Positions 51,261 through 59,830 are shown, numbered from the stretch's first letter. The stretch is DNA of 64,000 nt from an uncultured Paracoccaceae bacterium (GCA_913061275.1 CAJXSR010000020.1:1-64000), one strand, 5' to 3'. Made by a program: numbers and translations. The notes: generated from the letters alone by a model not told the origin.

Positions 51261-52298
51261 CTAATCAGGGGCAAAACCTGCAAGTAGGTGTCGTATGCCT
51301 AATATGGCCCCTAAAACAATCGCTGCCAGTGTTACGGGGGCAGAAAATGCCAGTGTTGAAAAGGCACTAACGCCTTGGCCTATTGAACAACCCAAAGCCA
51401 CAATGCCACCCATGCCCATAAGACATGCACCGAATACTTGGCGGCCGAGTTCACGGGGGTCTTCGCAGGCTTCCCAGTTGAAATGGCCTTTTATGCGTGA
51501 TCCGATATTTGCCCCGATCAATACCCCAAGAACCGAACCGACAGAAAAACCAGCGCCCCCGCCTGATGATGTCATCAAGAACAGTAAAGTACGGCCAAGT
51601 GGGGCGGTGTACGTATGGGCTTGAACGGTTACAGCTTCAAAGCTGGCTTCACGCAAAAACGACGTACCCCAAAAAGCACTGGCAATGGCCAAGCCTGCGC
51701 AAACGCCCCAAAACACGGCTTCTTTTCTGTGGCGTAGGGGTGCATATAGCAAGGCCCATAAAATTAAGGCGAACGCAATAATTACGGCAATTATAAGGGG
51801 GGGAAGGCCTGTATATGCTGAAAACATATGGGCAAACCCTTGCGGCGTATCTGAACTGGTGACGGGAAAGGCCATTATGCGGAAATTTGCCAGTGGCCCG
51901 TTTAGGGTGAAATACCCCGATATGGCGATTACAACGACAACGACCAGCGAGCGCAAATCACCACCGCCGAAACGCGCAAGTGCGCCAAAGCCGCAATTAC
52001 CTGACAGGGCCATACCATAGCCAAACACCAGCCCGCCTATGATGCTGGCAAGCGGATTCCAACTTATCGTGTGGTAAAGTGTTTTTGTGATGTCGATTTG
52101 GCCAATGGCGTCCAAGCTGAACACGCATAGAATAGCCACACCCAAAACGATGCCCCATATGCGTATGCGGCGCTGGTCGTGGCCCATATAGGCGCTTTCA
52201 ATCGCGCCAAAGGTGCAAAATTCGCCCAAACGTGCGGCTAGGCCCAATACAACCCCACCGCCTAAGCCTATTAATGTGGCTAAAATTGTGTGATCCAA
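51261..52298 (-). CDS. YeeE/YedE family sulfur-compound transporter (second copy)
   Basis: 345 residues, about nine helices, with cysteines in GEFCTFGAIESA, SGNCGFGALARFGGGDLRS and LGCSIGQGVSAFS, matching the conserved cysteine relay of YeeE/TsuA more closely than the downstream copy does. It begins 30 bp after the ArsR-family gene. Two non-identical YeeE copies suggest different substrates or a split of import and export. The sulfur substrate is inferred from the sox context. Confidence 0.9.
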   Translation of the reverse strand: MDHTILATLIGLGGGVVLGLAARLGEFCTFGAIESAYMGHDQRRIRIWGIVLGVAILCVFSLDAIGQIDITKTLYHTISWNPLASIIGGLVFGYGMALSGNCGFGALARFGGGDLRSLVVVVVIAISGYFTLNGPLANFRIMAFPVTSSDTPQGFAHMFSAYTGLPPLIIAVIIAFALILWALLYAPLRHRKEAVFWGVCAGLAIASAFWGTSFLREASFEAVTVQAHTYTAPLGRTLLFLMTSSGGGAGFSVGSVLGVLIGANIGSRIKGHFNWEACEDPRELGRQVFGACLMGMGGIVALGCSIGQGVSAFSTLAFSAPVTLAAIVLGAILGIRHLLAGFAPD

Positions 52299-52328
52299 CT
52301 AAAGGCCCTCCCAGACGCAAATGGTTTT

Positions 52329-52655
52329 TCAGCTATTGCAGAATTCCTCATACAATAGCTCTATCAACCTATATACCTTGGGATCTTTGATTGTGTAATA
52401 AATTGTTTTGCCGTCACGCCGATAATCAACAATACCTTCCAGCCTAAGGCGGGCCAGTTGTTGGCTAACTGCGGCTTGGCGTGATGATAAAAGGTTTTCC
52501 AGATCAGTTACAGATTTTTCGCCTTTTATTAAATGGCACAAAATCATTAGCCTGCCTTCATGCGCCATAGCTTTTAAAAAACCAGAGGCATCACGTCCAT
52601 TTTCATACATTTCGTCTATGTCAAATGTGTCGCTTAATTTTTCGGCCAAGCCCAT
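52329..52655 (-). CDS. ArsR-family repressor, SqrR/BigR-like sulfide sensor
   Basis: 108 residues with the ArsR winged helix (LMILCHLIKGEKSVTDLENLLSSRQAAVSQQLARLRLEGIVDYRRDGKTIYYTI). The two cysteines C40 and C106 are 66 residues apart, exactly as in SqrR (C41/C107) and BigR (C42/C108), where polysulfide bridges them and releases DNA. No metal-binding CxC is present. This is the position of soxR in other sox clusters, so it likely represses the sox and yeeE genes until reduced sulfur is present. Confidence 0.88.
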   Translation of the reverse strand: MGLAEKLSDTFDIDEMYENGRDASGFLKAMAHEGRLMILCHLIKGEKSVTDLENLLSSRQAAVSQQLARLRLEGIVDYRRDGKTIYYTIKDPKVYRLIELLYEEFCNS

Positions 52656-52658
52656 TTT

Positions 52659-53168
52659 TTAAAATCCTAACAATTCATCTTCTATTGCGGCTATGCCTGC
52701 ACGGGCGCATTCATCATCAATTTCTGTCCCTGGTGCCCCAGATACGCCAATTCCACCAACAATGCTACCATCTGCCTCAATCGGTACACCACCACCAAGA
52801 GGAAGGGGTTGAGAGATGAAACGGATACCAAAGCCTTCTTTGTCAGGCTTTGTCGCAGCGTCAAGGTCTAATGTTGGTCCGCGAAAACTTACGGCTGTCC
52901 AAGCTTTGCGTTTTGCAGTTTCTTCAACATGCAGTCCTGCATAGCGATCTTTGACAAAAGCCTGCGTTAAACCGAAGCGATCAACAACAGCGACGCCAAC
53001 TTGATAGCCCATATCACGACAAAGTGACATCGTGTTGACCGCAAGTTTGATCGCAATTTCAGGTTTTAGGACTTTGAATTCAACAAAAGCATCATCCTGC
53101 CCAGCGTGAAGCGGGACTGAACTAAGCAAACTAGTGATAATTACGGCTGCTGTGACGTATTTTTTCAT
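52659..53168 (-). CDS. Periplasmic GlcG/HbpS-like (DUF336) haem-binding protein
   Basis: 169 residues with a signal peptide (MKKYVTAAVIITSLLSSVPLHA) and a GlcG/HbpS domain: MGYQVGVAVVDRFGLTQAF, an ETAKRKAWTAVSF segment, GGGVPIEADGSIVGGIGVSGAPG near the end. HbpS-like proteins bind haem or sense oxidative stress; in sox loci their role is undefined. The start overlaps the soxS stop by 4 bases, and the ArsR-family gene follows after 3 bp. Confidence 0.88.
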   Translation of the reverse strand: MKKYVTAAVIITSLLSSVPLHAGQDDAFVEFKVLKPEIAIKLAVNTMSLCRDMGYQVGVAVVDRFGLTQAFVKDRYAGLHVEETAKRKAWTAVSFRGPTLDLDAATKPDKEGFGIRFISQPLPLGGGVPIEADGSIVGGIGVSGAPGTEIDDECARAGIAAIEDELLGF

Positions 53169-53539
53169 GACGCATCCTTTGCGGTTTTATATTCGGGTAA
53201 AGGTTTTAGCATTTGTTCCAATAATCCCCAGAAAAAATCTTCGCCAGGGTAGCCTTCTATACGGCCTATTTCAGAACCGTTTTTAACTAAAACAAAGGTA
53301 GGTGTGTAAAAAGGCCGTGATTTCAATTTGATACCTGCGGGCACGGCGCTGTGGATGTCTATCCTATGTAAAGGCGCTGTTCGGCCTTCTTGGGTTTTTG
53401 GATAGATGCCGGAAACTTGTGAATTCCAGATGCCACACCAGTAACACCCGTCTTCTTCAAACATCAATAACTCTACATTCCCTGCGATTGCCTGTATCGG
53501 GGATATGAAAATTAAAAATGCTAAAATTCGAGCTAACAT
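53165..53539 (-). CDS. soxS: Periplasmic thioredoxin SoxS
   Basis: About 124 residues: a signal peptide (MLARILAFLIFISPIQAIAG) and a thioredoxin fold with active site C32-Y-W-C35 (EEDGCYWCGIW) and a cis-proline region YTPTFVLVKNG. SoxS reactivates the SoxYZ carrier by reduction in Paracoccus. ATG at 53539 is preferred over a GTG at 53548. It is first in the leftward operon and divergent from soxV, which supplies it with electrons; the shared promoter region is only about 65 bp. Confidence 0.88.
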   Translation of the reverse strand: MLARILAFLIFISPIQAIAGNVELLMFEEDGCYWCGIWNSQVSGIYPKTQEGRTAPLHRIDIHSAVPAGIKLKSRPFYTPTFVLVKNGSEIGRIEGYPGEDFFWGLLEQMLKPLPEYKTAKDAS

Positions 53540-53604
53540 TGACCGCACCTAAATAACATATATAAAAAACCTAATATGTTTTTACGTAAAGGACAAGGCC
53601 GCAG

Positions 53605-54345
53605 ATGTTTTTTGAAGTAACATATGGGGGTGCAATCGTCGCAGGGTTGTTAAGTTTTTTGTCACCTTGCATCTTACCAATAGTCCCGTTTTACCTGTGT
53701 TATATGGCTGGTATCAGCATGTCAGAATTGCAGGGTGAAGATGAAATACCTGCGGGAACCCACAAACGCCTTATCTTGGCCAGCATATTTTTTGCATTGG
53801 GTGTCACGACAATTTTCGTGCTTTTAGGCTTGGGCGCAACTGCATTAGGGCAGGCGTTTCGGATGTGGAAACAAGAATTGGCGTATGTCTCGGCCCTGTT
53901 TTTATGTTTGTTCGGCCTGCATTTTCTGGGCGTATTGCGCATACCTTTATTATACCGTGAGGCGCGAATGGATGCGAAAAGCAACCCCACAACTTTGGTA
54001 GGGTCTTATGTGATGGGTCTTGCGTTTGGCTTTGGCTGGACGCCTTGTGTGGGGCCTGCGCTGGCCGCGATTTTGATGGTTGCGGGTGGCATGGGCGATA
54101 TGGTGCAAGGTGGGTTGTTATTGCTGGTTTACGGACTTTCAATGACATTACCATTTGTGTTGGCTGCGGTTTTTGCCAAACCATTTTTGCGCTGGGTACA
54201 AAATAAACGAAAATATCTTGGGCATGTGGAAAAGGCTATGGGGGTAATGCTGATCGTGTTTGCCGCTTTGATCGCCACCAATAGCATGAGTTACATCGCT
54301 AATCTGATGCTAAAATATATTCCTTGGTTTTCTACGGTTGGCTAA
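53605..54345 (+). CDS. soxV: Membrane thiol-disulfide transporter SoxV (CcdA family)
   Basis: 246 residues, six TM helices of the CcdA/DsbD central domain. The redox cysteines are C22 (LSPCILPIVP) and C148 (WTPCVGP), each next to proline as in CcdA. It carries reducing equivalents from cytoplasmic thioredoxin to periplasmic SoxS or SoxW. Its stop codon (TAATG) overlaps an ATG that opens the frameshifted small gene that follows. Confidence 0.92.
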   Translation: MFFEVTYGGAIVAGLLSFLSPCILPIVPFYLCYMAGISMSELQGEDEIPAGTHKRLILASIFFALGVTTIFVLLGLGATALGQAFRMWKQELAYVSALFLCLFGLHFLGVLRIPLLYREARMDAKSNPTTLVGSYVMGLAFGFGWTPCVGPALAAILMVAGGMGDMVQGGLLLLVYGLSMTLPFVLAAVFAKPFLRWVQNKRKYLGHVEKAMGVMLIVFAALIATNSMSYIANLMLKYIPWFSTVG

Positions 54346-54546
54346 TGTCTGGTGAAACGCTGATGGTGCGCAGAAGATGTAATATCATTGCGTCAGGCCG
54401 AACAATGTTGGAAACAGGGTGCAGACCAGATAGAGTTTGCAAAAGACCACAAACAGTTTGCCCGTGCTTTTGAAAGCTTCCCTAGTGACGCTGATTGCAT
54501 CTACCCTGGCTGGCGTGAAGCATTGCGGATAAACTCTGTGGCATAA
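54345..54546 (+). pseudogene. Frameshifted small gene coupled to soxV
   Basis: An ATG overlapping the soxV stop opens MSGETL..., but that frame is soon meaningless. From about 54364 another frame carries 57 or more clearly protein-like codons ([20 protein letters not shown]...) ending at a stop at 54544-54546. A single-base shift around 54357-54366 would join them into one protein of about 65 residues. I do not recognise it. It could be a decayed gene or a base error in the assembly. Confidence 0.5.
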
Positions 54547-54553
54547 ATAAAAC

Positions 54554-54578
54554 TTGGGCGGTGATAAGCATCGCCCAA
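54554..54578 (+). other. Hairpin upstream of rpe
   Basis: TTGGGCGGTG and CATCGCCCAA pair over 10 positions (one G-U) around ATAAG. No T-tract follows. The stem shares the core GGGCGGTG...CATCGCCC with the hairpin before fdhC (36538). Confidence 0.5.
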
Positions 54579-54603
54579 ATTCAACTTTGACTTAGGAATG
54601 AAC

Positions 54604-55296
54604 ATGTCTTTCAACCGTGATATAAAAATAGCCCCTTCAATTCTTTCGGCAGATTTTGCCAACTTTGGCCAAGAAATTCAGGCTATTGAAGCGCAGGGTT
54701 GCGATTGGGTACATGTAGACGTTATGGACGGGCATTTTGTACCGAACCTAACTTTTGGGCCACCTCTTTTATCTGCGATCCGCCCGCATATAAAAACCGT
54801 AATGGACGTGCATTTAATGATTTCACCCGTGGATGAATATATTGATGCTTATGCCGCTGCTGGCTCTGATGTTATTACGGCGCATATCGAAGCTGGGCCG
54901 CATACACATCGCACATTGCAAGCAATCCGCAATGCAGGGGCCAAGGCTGGTTTAGCATTGAATCCGGGCACAGGACTGGACGATGTGGAATACCTGCTGG
55001 ATATGGTTGATCTATTTTGTATCATGACAGTGAACCCGGGTTTTGGCGGGCAAAAATTCATCCACTCGCAAATTGATAAAGTAAAAAAGCTGCGCGCTAT
55101 GATTGGGGATCGCCCAATTCACATCGAAATCGATGGCGGTATTACACCAGAAACAGCACCCTTAATGGCTGCCGCAGGTGCGGATGTTCTGGTTGCAGGT
55201 TCCGCTGTCTTTAAGGGCGGAAGTGTGGATAAACCCGAAGTATATGGCACCAACATCAAAGCCATTCGGGATGCCGCAAATTCGGTGCTAAACTAG
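54604..55296 (+). CDS. rpe: Ribulose-phosphate 3-epimerase
   Basis: 230 residues, a TIM barrel with the family signatures SILSADFANFG, HVDVMDGHFVPNLTFGP, VMTVNPGFGGQKF and EIDGGI. It interconverts ribulose 5-phosphate and xylulose 5-phosphate. Of two ATGs, 54604 is 6 bases after TTAGGA and is preferred to 54598. Its stop overlaps the GTG of the next gene by one base. The position inside a sox locus, followed by gph, recalls cbb clusters, but no RuBisCO gene is in view. Confidence 0.94.
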   Translation: MSFNRDIKIAPSILSADFANFGQEIQAIEAQGCDWVHVDVMDGHFVPNLTFGPPLLSAIRPHIKTVMDVHLMISPVDEYIDAYAAAGSDVITAHIEAGPHTHRTLQAIRNAGAKAGLALNPGTGLDDVEYLLDMVDLFCIMTVNPGFGGQKFIHSQIDKVKKLRAMIGDRPIHIEIDGGITPETAPLMAAAGADVLVAGSAVFKGGSVDKPEVYGTNIKAIRDAANSVLN

Positions 55297-55847
55297 TGGC
55301 AGTTACACCCCCCGTTTGTGATTTTAACTGGCCCGCACCAGATTTTAGCCTACCCGCGACGGATGGCAAAACCTATAACCTAGCTGATGTGGCTGGGCCA
55401 AATGGCACGTTGGTAATGTTTATTTGCAACCATTGCCCGTATGTTTTGGCTGTGCTTGATCGTATCCTGCGTGATGCAAAGCAGTTGCAGGGATTGGGCA
55501 TCGGTGTTGTTGCGATTAATTCCAATGATGCGGCGGCATATCCTGATGACAGCTTTGACAATATGGTAAAGATGGCCACCAGCAAAGGTTTCACTTTTCC
55601 TTATCTGTATGATGAAGACCAATCTGTTGCACGCGCCTATGATGCGGCTTGCACCCCTGATTTTTATGGCTTTAATGCAACGGGTGGTTTGCAATATCGG
55701 GGTCGTCTTGATGCCTCTACCAGAACGGCCGGCCCTACAGATTTACGCCGCGATTTGTTTGACGCAATGGTACAAGTGGGTGAACTAGGCAAGGGGCCAG
55801 AGGCACAGATCGCGTCTATGGGTTGCTCTATTAAGTGGAAGGTATAA
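55296..55847 (+). CDS. Thioredoxin-fold (AhpC/TSA-like) protein with CNHC active site
   Basis: 183 residues with an AhpC/TlpA-type opening (APDFSLPATDGKTYNLADV), the active site FICNHCPYVLAVLDRI, GVVAINSNDAAAYPDDSFDNM and CTPDFYGFNATGGLQYRG. The family is annotated as thioredoxin family protein; CxxC chemistry is expected. There is no signal peptide, so it is cytoplasmic and not the periplasmic SoxW. It starts with GTG overlapping the rpe stop. Its partner is unknown. Confidence 0.88.
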   Translation: MAVTPPVCDFNWPAPDFSLPATDGKTYNLADVAGPNGTLVMFICNHCPYVLAVLDRILRDAKQLQGLGIGVVAINSNDAAAYPDDSFDNMVKMATSKGFTFPYLYDEDQSVARAYDAACTPDFYGFNATGGLQYRGRLDASTRTAGPTDLRRDLFDAMVQVGELGKGPEAQIASMGCSIKWKV

Positions 55848-55850
55848 TTC

Positions 55851-56510
55851 GTGAAATTCGTTATTTTTGATCTGGACGGCACACTTGTTGAAAGTGCGCC
55901 CGATATACATGATGCGGCTAACAGGGTTTTGGCAGATTTGGGCATTAGCCCTTTGTCATTGGAAACCGTGATCGGCTTTATCGGCAATGGCGTTCCCAAG
56001 TTGGTGGAACGTGTGATGAAAGAAGTTGGCATTGCACATTCCGAAGAAAAACACGCAGAACTGGTCGCGGCGTTTTCGGCCCATTATGCTGTTAACCCCG
56101 CAACGCTTAGTTACCTGAATAAGGGCGCGTTAAAAGCGTTAGAGCAGCTTAAAGGCGATGGCTTTCAAATGGCGGTTTGCACCAACAAGCCATATGATTT
56201 GACGATACAGGTTTTGCAGGGCCTAGAGATAGCGGATTATTTTGGAGTTGTGATTGGGGGCGATAGCCTGCTTGTGAAAAAGCCTGATGCGGCACCTTTG
56301 ATTAGGACAATGGAGTTATTGGGGTCTGACAGTTGTATTTATATCGGTGATAGTGAGGTTGATGCACAAACTGCGAAAAATGCAGATCAGCCATTTTTTC
56401 TGTTCACGGATGGGTATCGAAAAACAGCAGTCGCTGATTTAGGTGCGGATGCGCAATTTGATGATTTTGTAGATTTACCTGTTTTAATTAATGAGTACAG
56501 TGGCTTATAA
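55851..56510 (+). CDS. gph: Phosphoglycolate phosphatase (HAD family)
   Basis: 219 residues of the HAD superfamily: motif I FDLDGTLVESAPDI, motif II CTNKPYD, motif III lysine in VKKPDAAP and motif IV IGDSEVDAQTAKNA. The cap region and length fit Gph, which removes phosphate from 2-phosphoglycolate. It starts with GTG 3 bp after the thioredoxin-fold gene. Next to rpe it again suggests pentose or Calvin-type metabolism. Related HAD phosphatases with other substrates cannot be excluded. Confidence 0.88.
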   Translation: MKFVIFDLDGTLVESAPDIHDAANRVLADLGISPLSLETVIGFIGNGVPKLVERVMKEVGIAHSEEKHAELVAAFSAHYAVNPATLSYLNKGALKALEQLKGDGFQMAVCTNKPYDLTIQVLQGLEIADYFGVVIGGDSLLVKKPDAAPLIRTMELLGSDSCIYIGDSEVDAQTAKNADQPFFLFTDGYRKTAVADLGADAQFDDFVDLPVLINEYSGL

Positions 56511-56514
56511 TTTT

Positions 56515-58017
56515 TTATGCTGGTGTTAAGTTAAGCTCTTCTAACGCGAGTGTGGTTTCGTAACTTTTCAGGCTTCTGCGCGCGGCTGCGCCATAAGCAT
56601 GCAAATCAAACTGAAGTTCTGGAAATAATGTATAAATTTCATCACGGCTTTGTTCAGAAATAGCATCCATGCCTTGCTCGCCTGGGTGGAAACTTTCACT
56701 TGGTATTCCTTCGGCAAAGACAATTTCATGGCTGTCAAACATCATGTGGAAATAATCAACATCACCGCCTTCTTCGCGGGTGATAGTGCAATCATTTTGT
56801 AATGACTTAGCTGTGGCCAGAACCTCGGTATCATCAAAAAGAAGTTCTAACTGCCAGCCTGACAACATCATGCGGTGTTGCGGGGAAACCAATAGATCGC
56901 GTTTGTTGCCCAAGGCGCCTTTGCGAATACGGTATGGGGCAAGATTACCCTTTGCTGGAACCGTTGTAGACCCAATCCAGCGGATGGGTTGATAACCGTG
57001 GTCAAGCGTTTTGACCATATCCCCTTGGCACAGATCCTCTATATTAATCTCATCGTGTTGGGTTTCGATTTTGGTGCCATGCGCAAAACAAACGATAATG
57101 CGTTCAAAATCATTGATTGCTACATTATTCCAGTTAACATGGTAATCTGATCCATTTGCTGTCCAGCTACCATCTCCTTGTAATGTGTAACCACTGTTTT
57201 GCAGGGCAGTTATAAAACCAGCGGCATCATGGCCTGTGTTGATTTTCAGAACATCATCAACTGTGCCGAATTCATGATCAACACCATCAATGGTTTGCGA
57301 AACACTGGAATCAATGTAGCCAACATTCATAGTATCGGCTTCAGCACCGGTTTCAAAAGAATTGAAATGATTGTTTGCAGCGAACGTAACGGTGTCGGCC
57401 CCACCCTCGGTATCTACGAGGTTATTGAAACTGTTAGAACCACCACCTGTTATGCTGTCGTCACCCGCCCCCAAAAGGACAGTGCTGTTAAATGTATTGC
57501 CGTCCCCCATGACGATGGTGTCAACGCCAGAGCCAGTTAAAAAATCACCGTCAAAAATATTATTGCTACCGATAGTGATATTGTCATCGCCACCTGACGT
57601 ATCAAAGGTATCATTTATAGAAACAGTGTCACCAATGGTCACATTGTCTGTGCCAGATGATGACCCGTCAAAAGCCCTAAGGCTTGAGCCATCGCCCAAA
57701 GTCAGTGTTGTGCTATCAGCATTTGTTGCATTCAGGGTTACATTTGAAATATCAACATTGTCTGCAACAGTAATGTCAGGGTTCAAATCTGAATCAAATG
57801 TAACGTTGTAATTGCCCGCAGTGCTTGTTGTATTGAAATTTACGGAAAAATCTACCGGTGTTGGCTCGCCGCCTGCAGCTTCAAATGTAGTGTTTTTGTC
57901 TGCGTCGTCTTCGAAAATAAATATATCACCAGAAACCACGGAAATTGTGGAACCAGCTTCAATCTCGTTCGCCCCTAAGGGAAATGTACCGTCAGCAACA
58001 ATGAAATACGTTGCCAT
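56515..58017 (-). CDS. Hint-domain protein with N-F repeat region
   Basis: About 500 residues. The N-terminal part is acidic and glycine/asparagine-rich, with five imperfect repeats of about 21 residues (124-228) such as DTIVMGDGNTFNSTVLLGAG, likely a parallel beta-roll or beta-helix. The C-terminal Hint (hedgehog/intein) domain starts at C310 (CFAHGTKIET), with NIEDLCQGDMVKTLDHGYQPIRWI and VSPQHRMML. The family is common in Rhodobacterales; it may self-cleave like inteins and is probably secreted. There is no Sec signal, so a type I route is likely. Start 58017 follows GGAGGGT; the frame extends to 58053 without support. Confidence 0.85.
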   Translation of the reverse strand: MATYFIVADGTFPLGANEIEAGSTISVVSGDIFIFEDDADKNTTFEAAGGEPTPVDFSVNFNTTSTAGNYNVTFDSDLNPDITVADNVDISNVTLNATNADSTTLTLGDGSSLRAFDGSSSGTDNVTIGDTVSINDTFDTSGGDDNITIGSNNIFDGDFLTGSGVDTIVMGDGNTFNSTVLLGAGDDSITGGGSNSFNNLVDTEGGADTVTFAANNHFNSFETGAEADTMNVGYIDSSVSQTIDGVDHEFGTVDDVLKINTGHDAAGFITALQNSGYTLQGDGSWTANGSDYHVNWNNVAINDFERIIVCFAHGTKIETQHDEINIEDLCQGDMVKTLDHGYQPIRWIGSTTVPAKGNLAPYRIRKGALGNKRDLLVSPQHRMMLSGWQLELLFDDTEVLATAKSLQNDCTITREEGGDVDYFHMMFDSHEIVFAEGIPSESFHPGEQGMDAISEQSRDEIYTLFPELQFDLHAYGAAARRSLKSYETTLALEELNLTPA

Positions 58018-58242
58018 GTTACCCTCCAAAACCTGCATATTACGCAGAAACAACCTGCAAAACTATTGCAGGCACAGACTGGAATTCAGCCTGATAAGCG
58101 TAGTTATAGGGGGGGGAGCAAAGCGCTTATGGGGCGCAATTATGTTAAATGTATGTAGGAATAGTTGTAGATTTTGCGGTATTTTAAGTAAAAAAGGGCT
58201 GTTTATGGCAAAACATTGCCCTGTACTTGTGTTATTGCGTGA

Positions 58243-59199
58243 TTATTCAAATTCCATTTGTTCATAAACACGGCCTGCATTTTTGGTGGCAAGTTCATCG
58301 AATGTATCCAGATGCGCATAAGGGGACTGGTCCACATAATAAGCCTCACTTAAAGAGCCGCCATCTTCTAGAAGCGCACCGATTTTACCGCGCAAGTAGA
58401 CTAAGTAATCATGGGTATAGCGGCGTACTTGGGCCATATTTGTAGGGTGGCCGTGACCAGGAATGACGTAAACCGCCCCCAGTTTTTCAAATTTTTCATT
58501 CCATGTTTCCAACCAATCAGCGGTAAGCGTGTCATCAAAGATTGGCAGCATACGTTCGTGAAAGGCCATATCGCCTGCAATTACCAGCTTTTGCTTAGGC
58601 AACCAGACAACGACATCACCTGGGCTGTGGCTAGGCCCAAGATACAGAACCTCTATTCTGAAATCACCCATTTCGACGATATGCTCATCTTCAAATGTAA
58701 GGGTTGGTGGTGTTAATTCTGTGCCTTCAGACTTTTCCAAATTATAGCGTTTCATTGATGTAAGGCTTTGAAATCCACGATCATCAAATTCATGTGCAGC
58801 ATCAATATGGGCCAATATTGGCACGCCTTGTTCTGCCCAATACCCGTTGCCAAGCATTGCGTGGCCTTGCCCGTTTTCATTGATAACAAGCTTAACTGGT
58901 TGATCGGTTATTTTTTTGATTTCATCATGCAAAGCTTTTGCCAACAAATAGGCGGAGCTACCATTTATGACGACAACGCCATCACCCGTTACGATGAAAG
59001 ACAGATTATTATTGTGACCTGAATTGTCATAGGTAGAGGGCGCTGTGGCCCCGATTGCGGAATAAACATGGGGGATATATTCGACTGGCAGAGAATAAAG
59101 CAGTGAGCTTGGATATTGATCGGCGATCTTATCACTGGCATGGGCTGCAGGTGTTATCAAAAAAAATGCGAGTGTAAACATGTTGAAAAGCGGTTTCAT
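58243..59199 (-). CDS. Periplasmic metallo-beta-lactamase-fold protein, SoxH-like, degenerate metal motif
   Basis: 318 residues with a signal peptide (MKPLFNMFTLAFFLITPAAHA) and an MBL fold. The usual HxHxDH motif is replaced: NENGQGHAMLGN at 107-118 has N109, Q111, H113 and A114 at the four ligand positions. Later MBL landmarks remain (GPSHSPGDVVVWLP, AGDMAF, PGHG). So it may bind one metal or none and have a binding rather than hydrolytic role. It is divergent from soxX, and MBL proteins (SoxH) are often found in sox loci. Confidence 0.85.
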   Translation of the reverse strand: MKPLFNMFTLAFFLITPAAHASDKIADQYPSSLLYSLPVEYIPHVYSAIGATAPSTYDNSGHNNNLSFIVTGDGVVVINGSSAYLLAKALHDEIKKITDQPVKLVINENGQGHAMLGNGYWAEQGVPILAHIDAAHEFDDRGFQSLTSMKRYNLEKSEGTELTPPTLTFEDEHIVEMGDFRIEVLYLGPSHSPGDVVVWLPKQKLVIAGDMAFHERMLPIFDDTLTADWLETWNEKFEKLGAVYVIPGHGHPTNMAQVRRYTHDYLVYLRGKIGALLEDGGSLSEAYYVDQSPYAHLDTFDELATKNAGRVYEQMEFE

Positions 59200-59367
59200 G
59201 GCAGTATCTCCGACGTGTATTTGAGTTTTCCATATGTGTTGCTGTTTATTAAAGCATTAACTCTCGCGGTTTACCATCAATATATGCAAATAATAGAATT
59301 TGTATTGCATGAATCGTTTTCCCTGTATAACGTAAATGCAATATTACACTAAAAGGGAGGACACTGT

Positions 59368-59826
59368 ATGCAGCGCATAACACTAGCAGCACTCGGAATT
59401 GCATTGACAACCAGCACGGTATTTGCCGCAGAATTGGCACCTGATGCTGTAATGTTTGGGGAAGATGGCCAAGTAATGGCATCTTTAACAGGCGTTGCAG
59501 GCGATCCGGCTGTGGGTAAAAAAGTGACAATAAATCGTAAACAAGGTAACTGTCTGGCTTGTCATGTAAACAATGACGCATCAGATCAGTTTTTTCACGG
59601 TGAAGTAGGCCCGCCCTTAGACGGTGCTGCTGATCGTTGGGATGAAGCACAATTAAGGGGTATATTGGTAAATTCAAAAATGACATTTGAAGATACAATA
59701 ATGCCCTCTTTCTACCGTACCAAAAATGGTGCGCGGACACTGAAAAAATTCCAAGGCAAGACTATTTTAACAGCTCAACAGGTTGAAGATGTGGTTGCCT
59801 ATCTGAAAACACTAAAAGAGGAGTAG
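59368..59826 (+). CDS. soxX: Cytochrome c SoxX
   Basis: 152 residues: a signal peptide (MQRITLAALGIALTTSTVFA), one c-type haem site (C62-L-A-C65-H66), GPPLDGAADRW, and a likely methionine ligand in MTFEDTIMPSF. SoxX forms the SoxAX heterodimer that joins thiosulfate to the SoxY cysteine. The ribosome site is GGGAGG. It leads the soxXYZA transcript and is 4 bp before soxY. Confidence 0.95.
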   Translation: MQRITLAALGIALTTSTVFAAELAPDAVMFGEDGQVMASLTGVAGDPAVGKKVTINRKQGNCLACHVNNDASDQFFHGEVGPPLDGAADRWDEAQLRGILVNSKMTFEDTIMPSFYRTKNGARTLKKFQGKTILTAQQVEDVVAYLKTLKEE

Positions 59827-59830
59827 AGGC

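Noticed and set aside
51041-51283. Leftward open frame between the two yeeE genes, and a 20-codon frame (MLSKFAKNRALAQMVFDPLK) overlapping the yeeE start
   Set aside because: All three frames are open in part, none has a ribosome site, and no family is recognised. The 20-codon piece looks protein-like but is too short to support.
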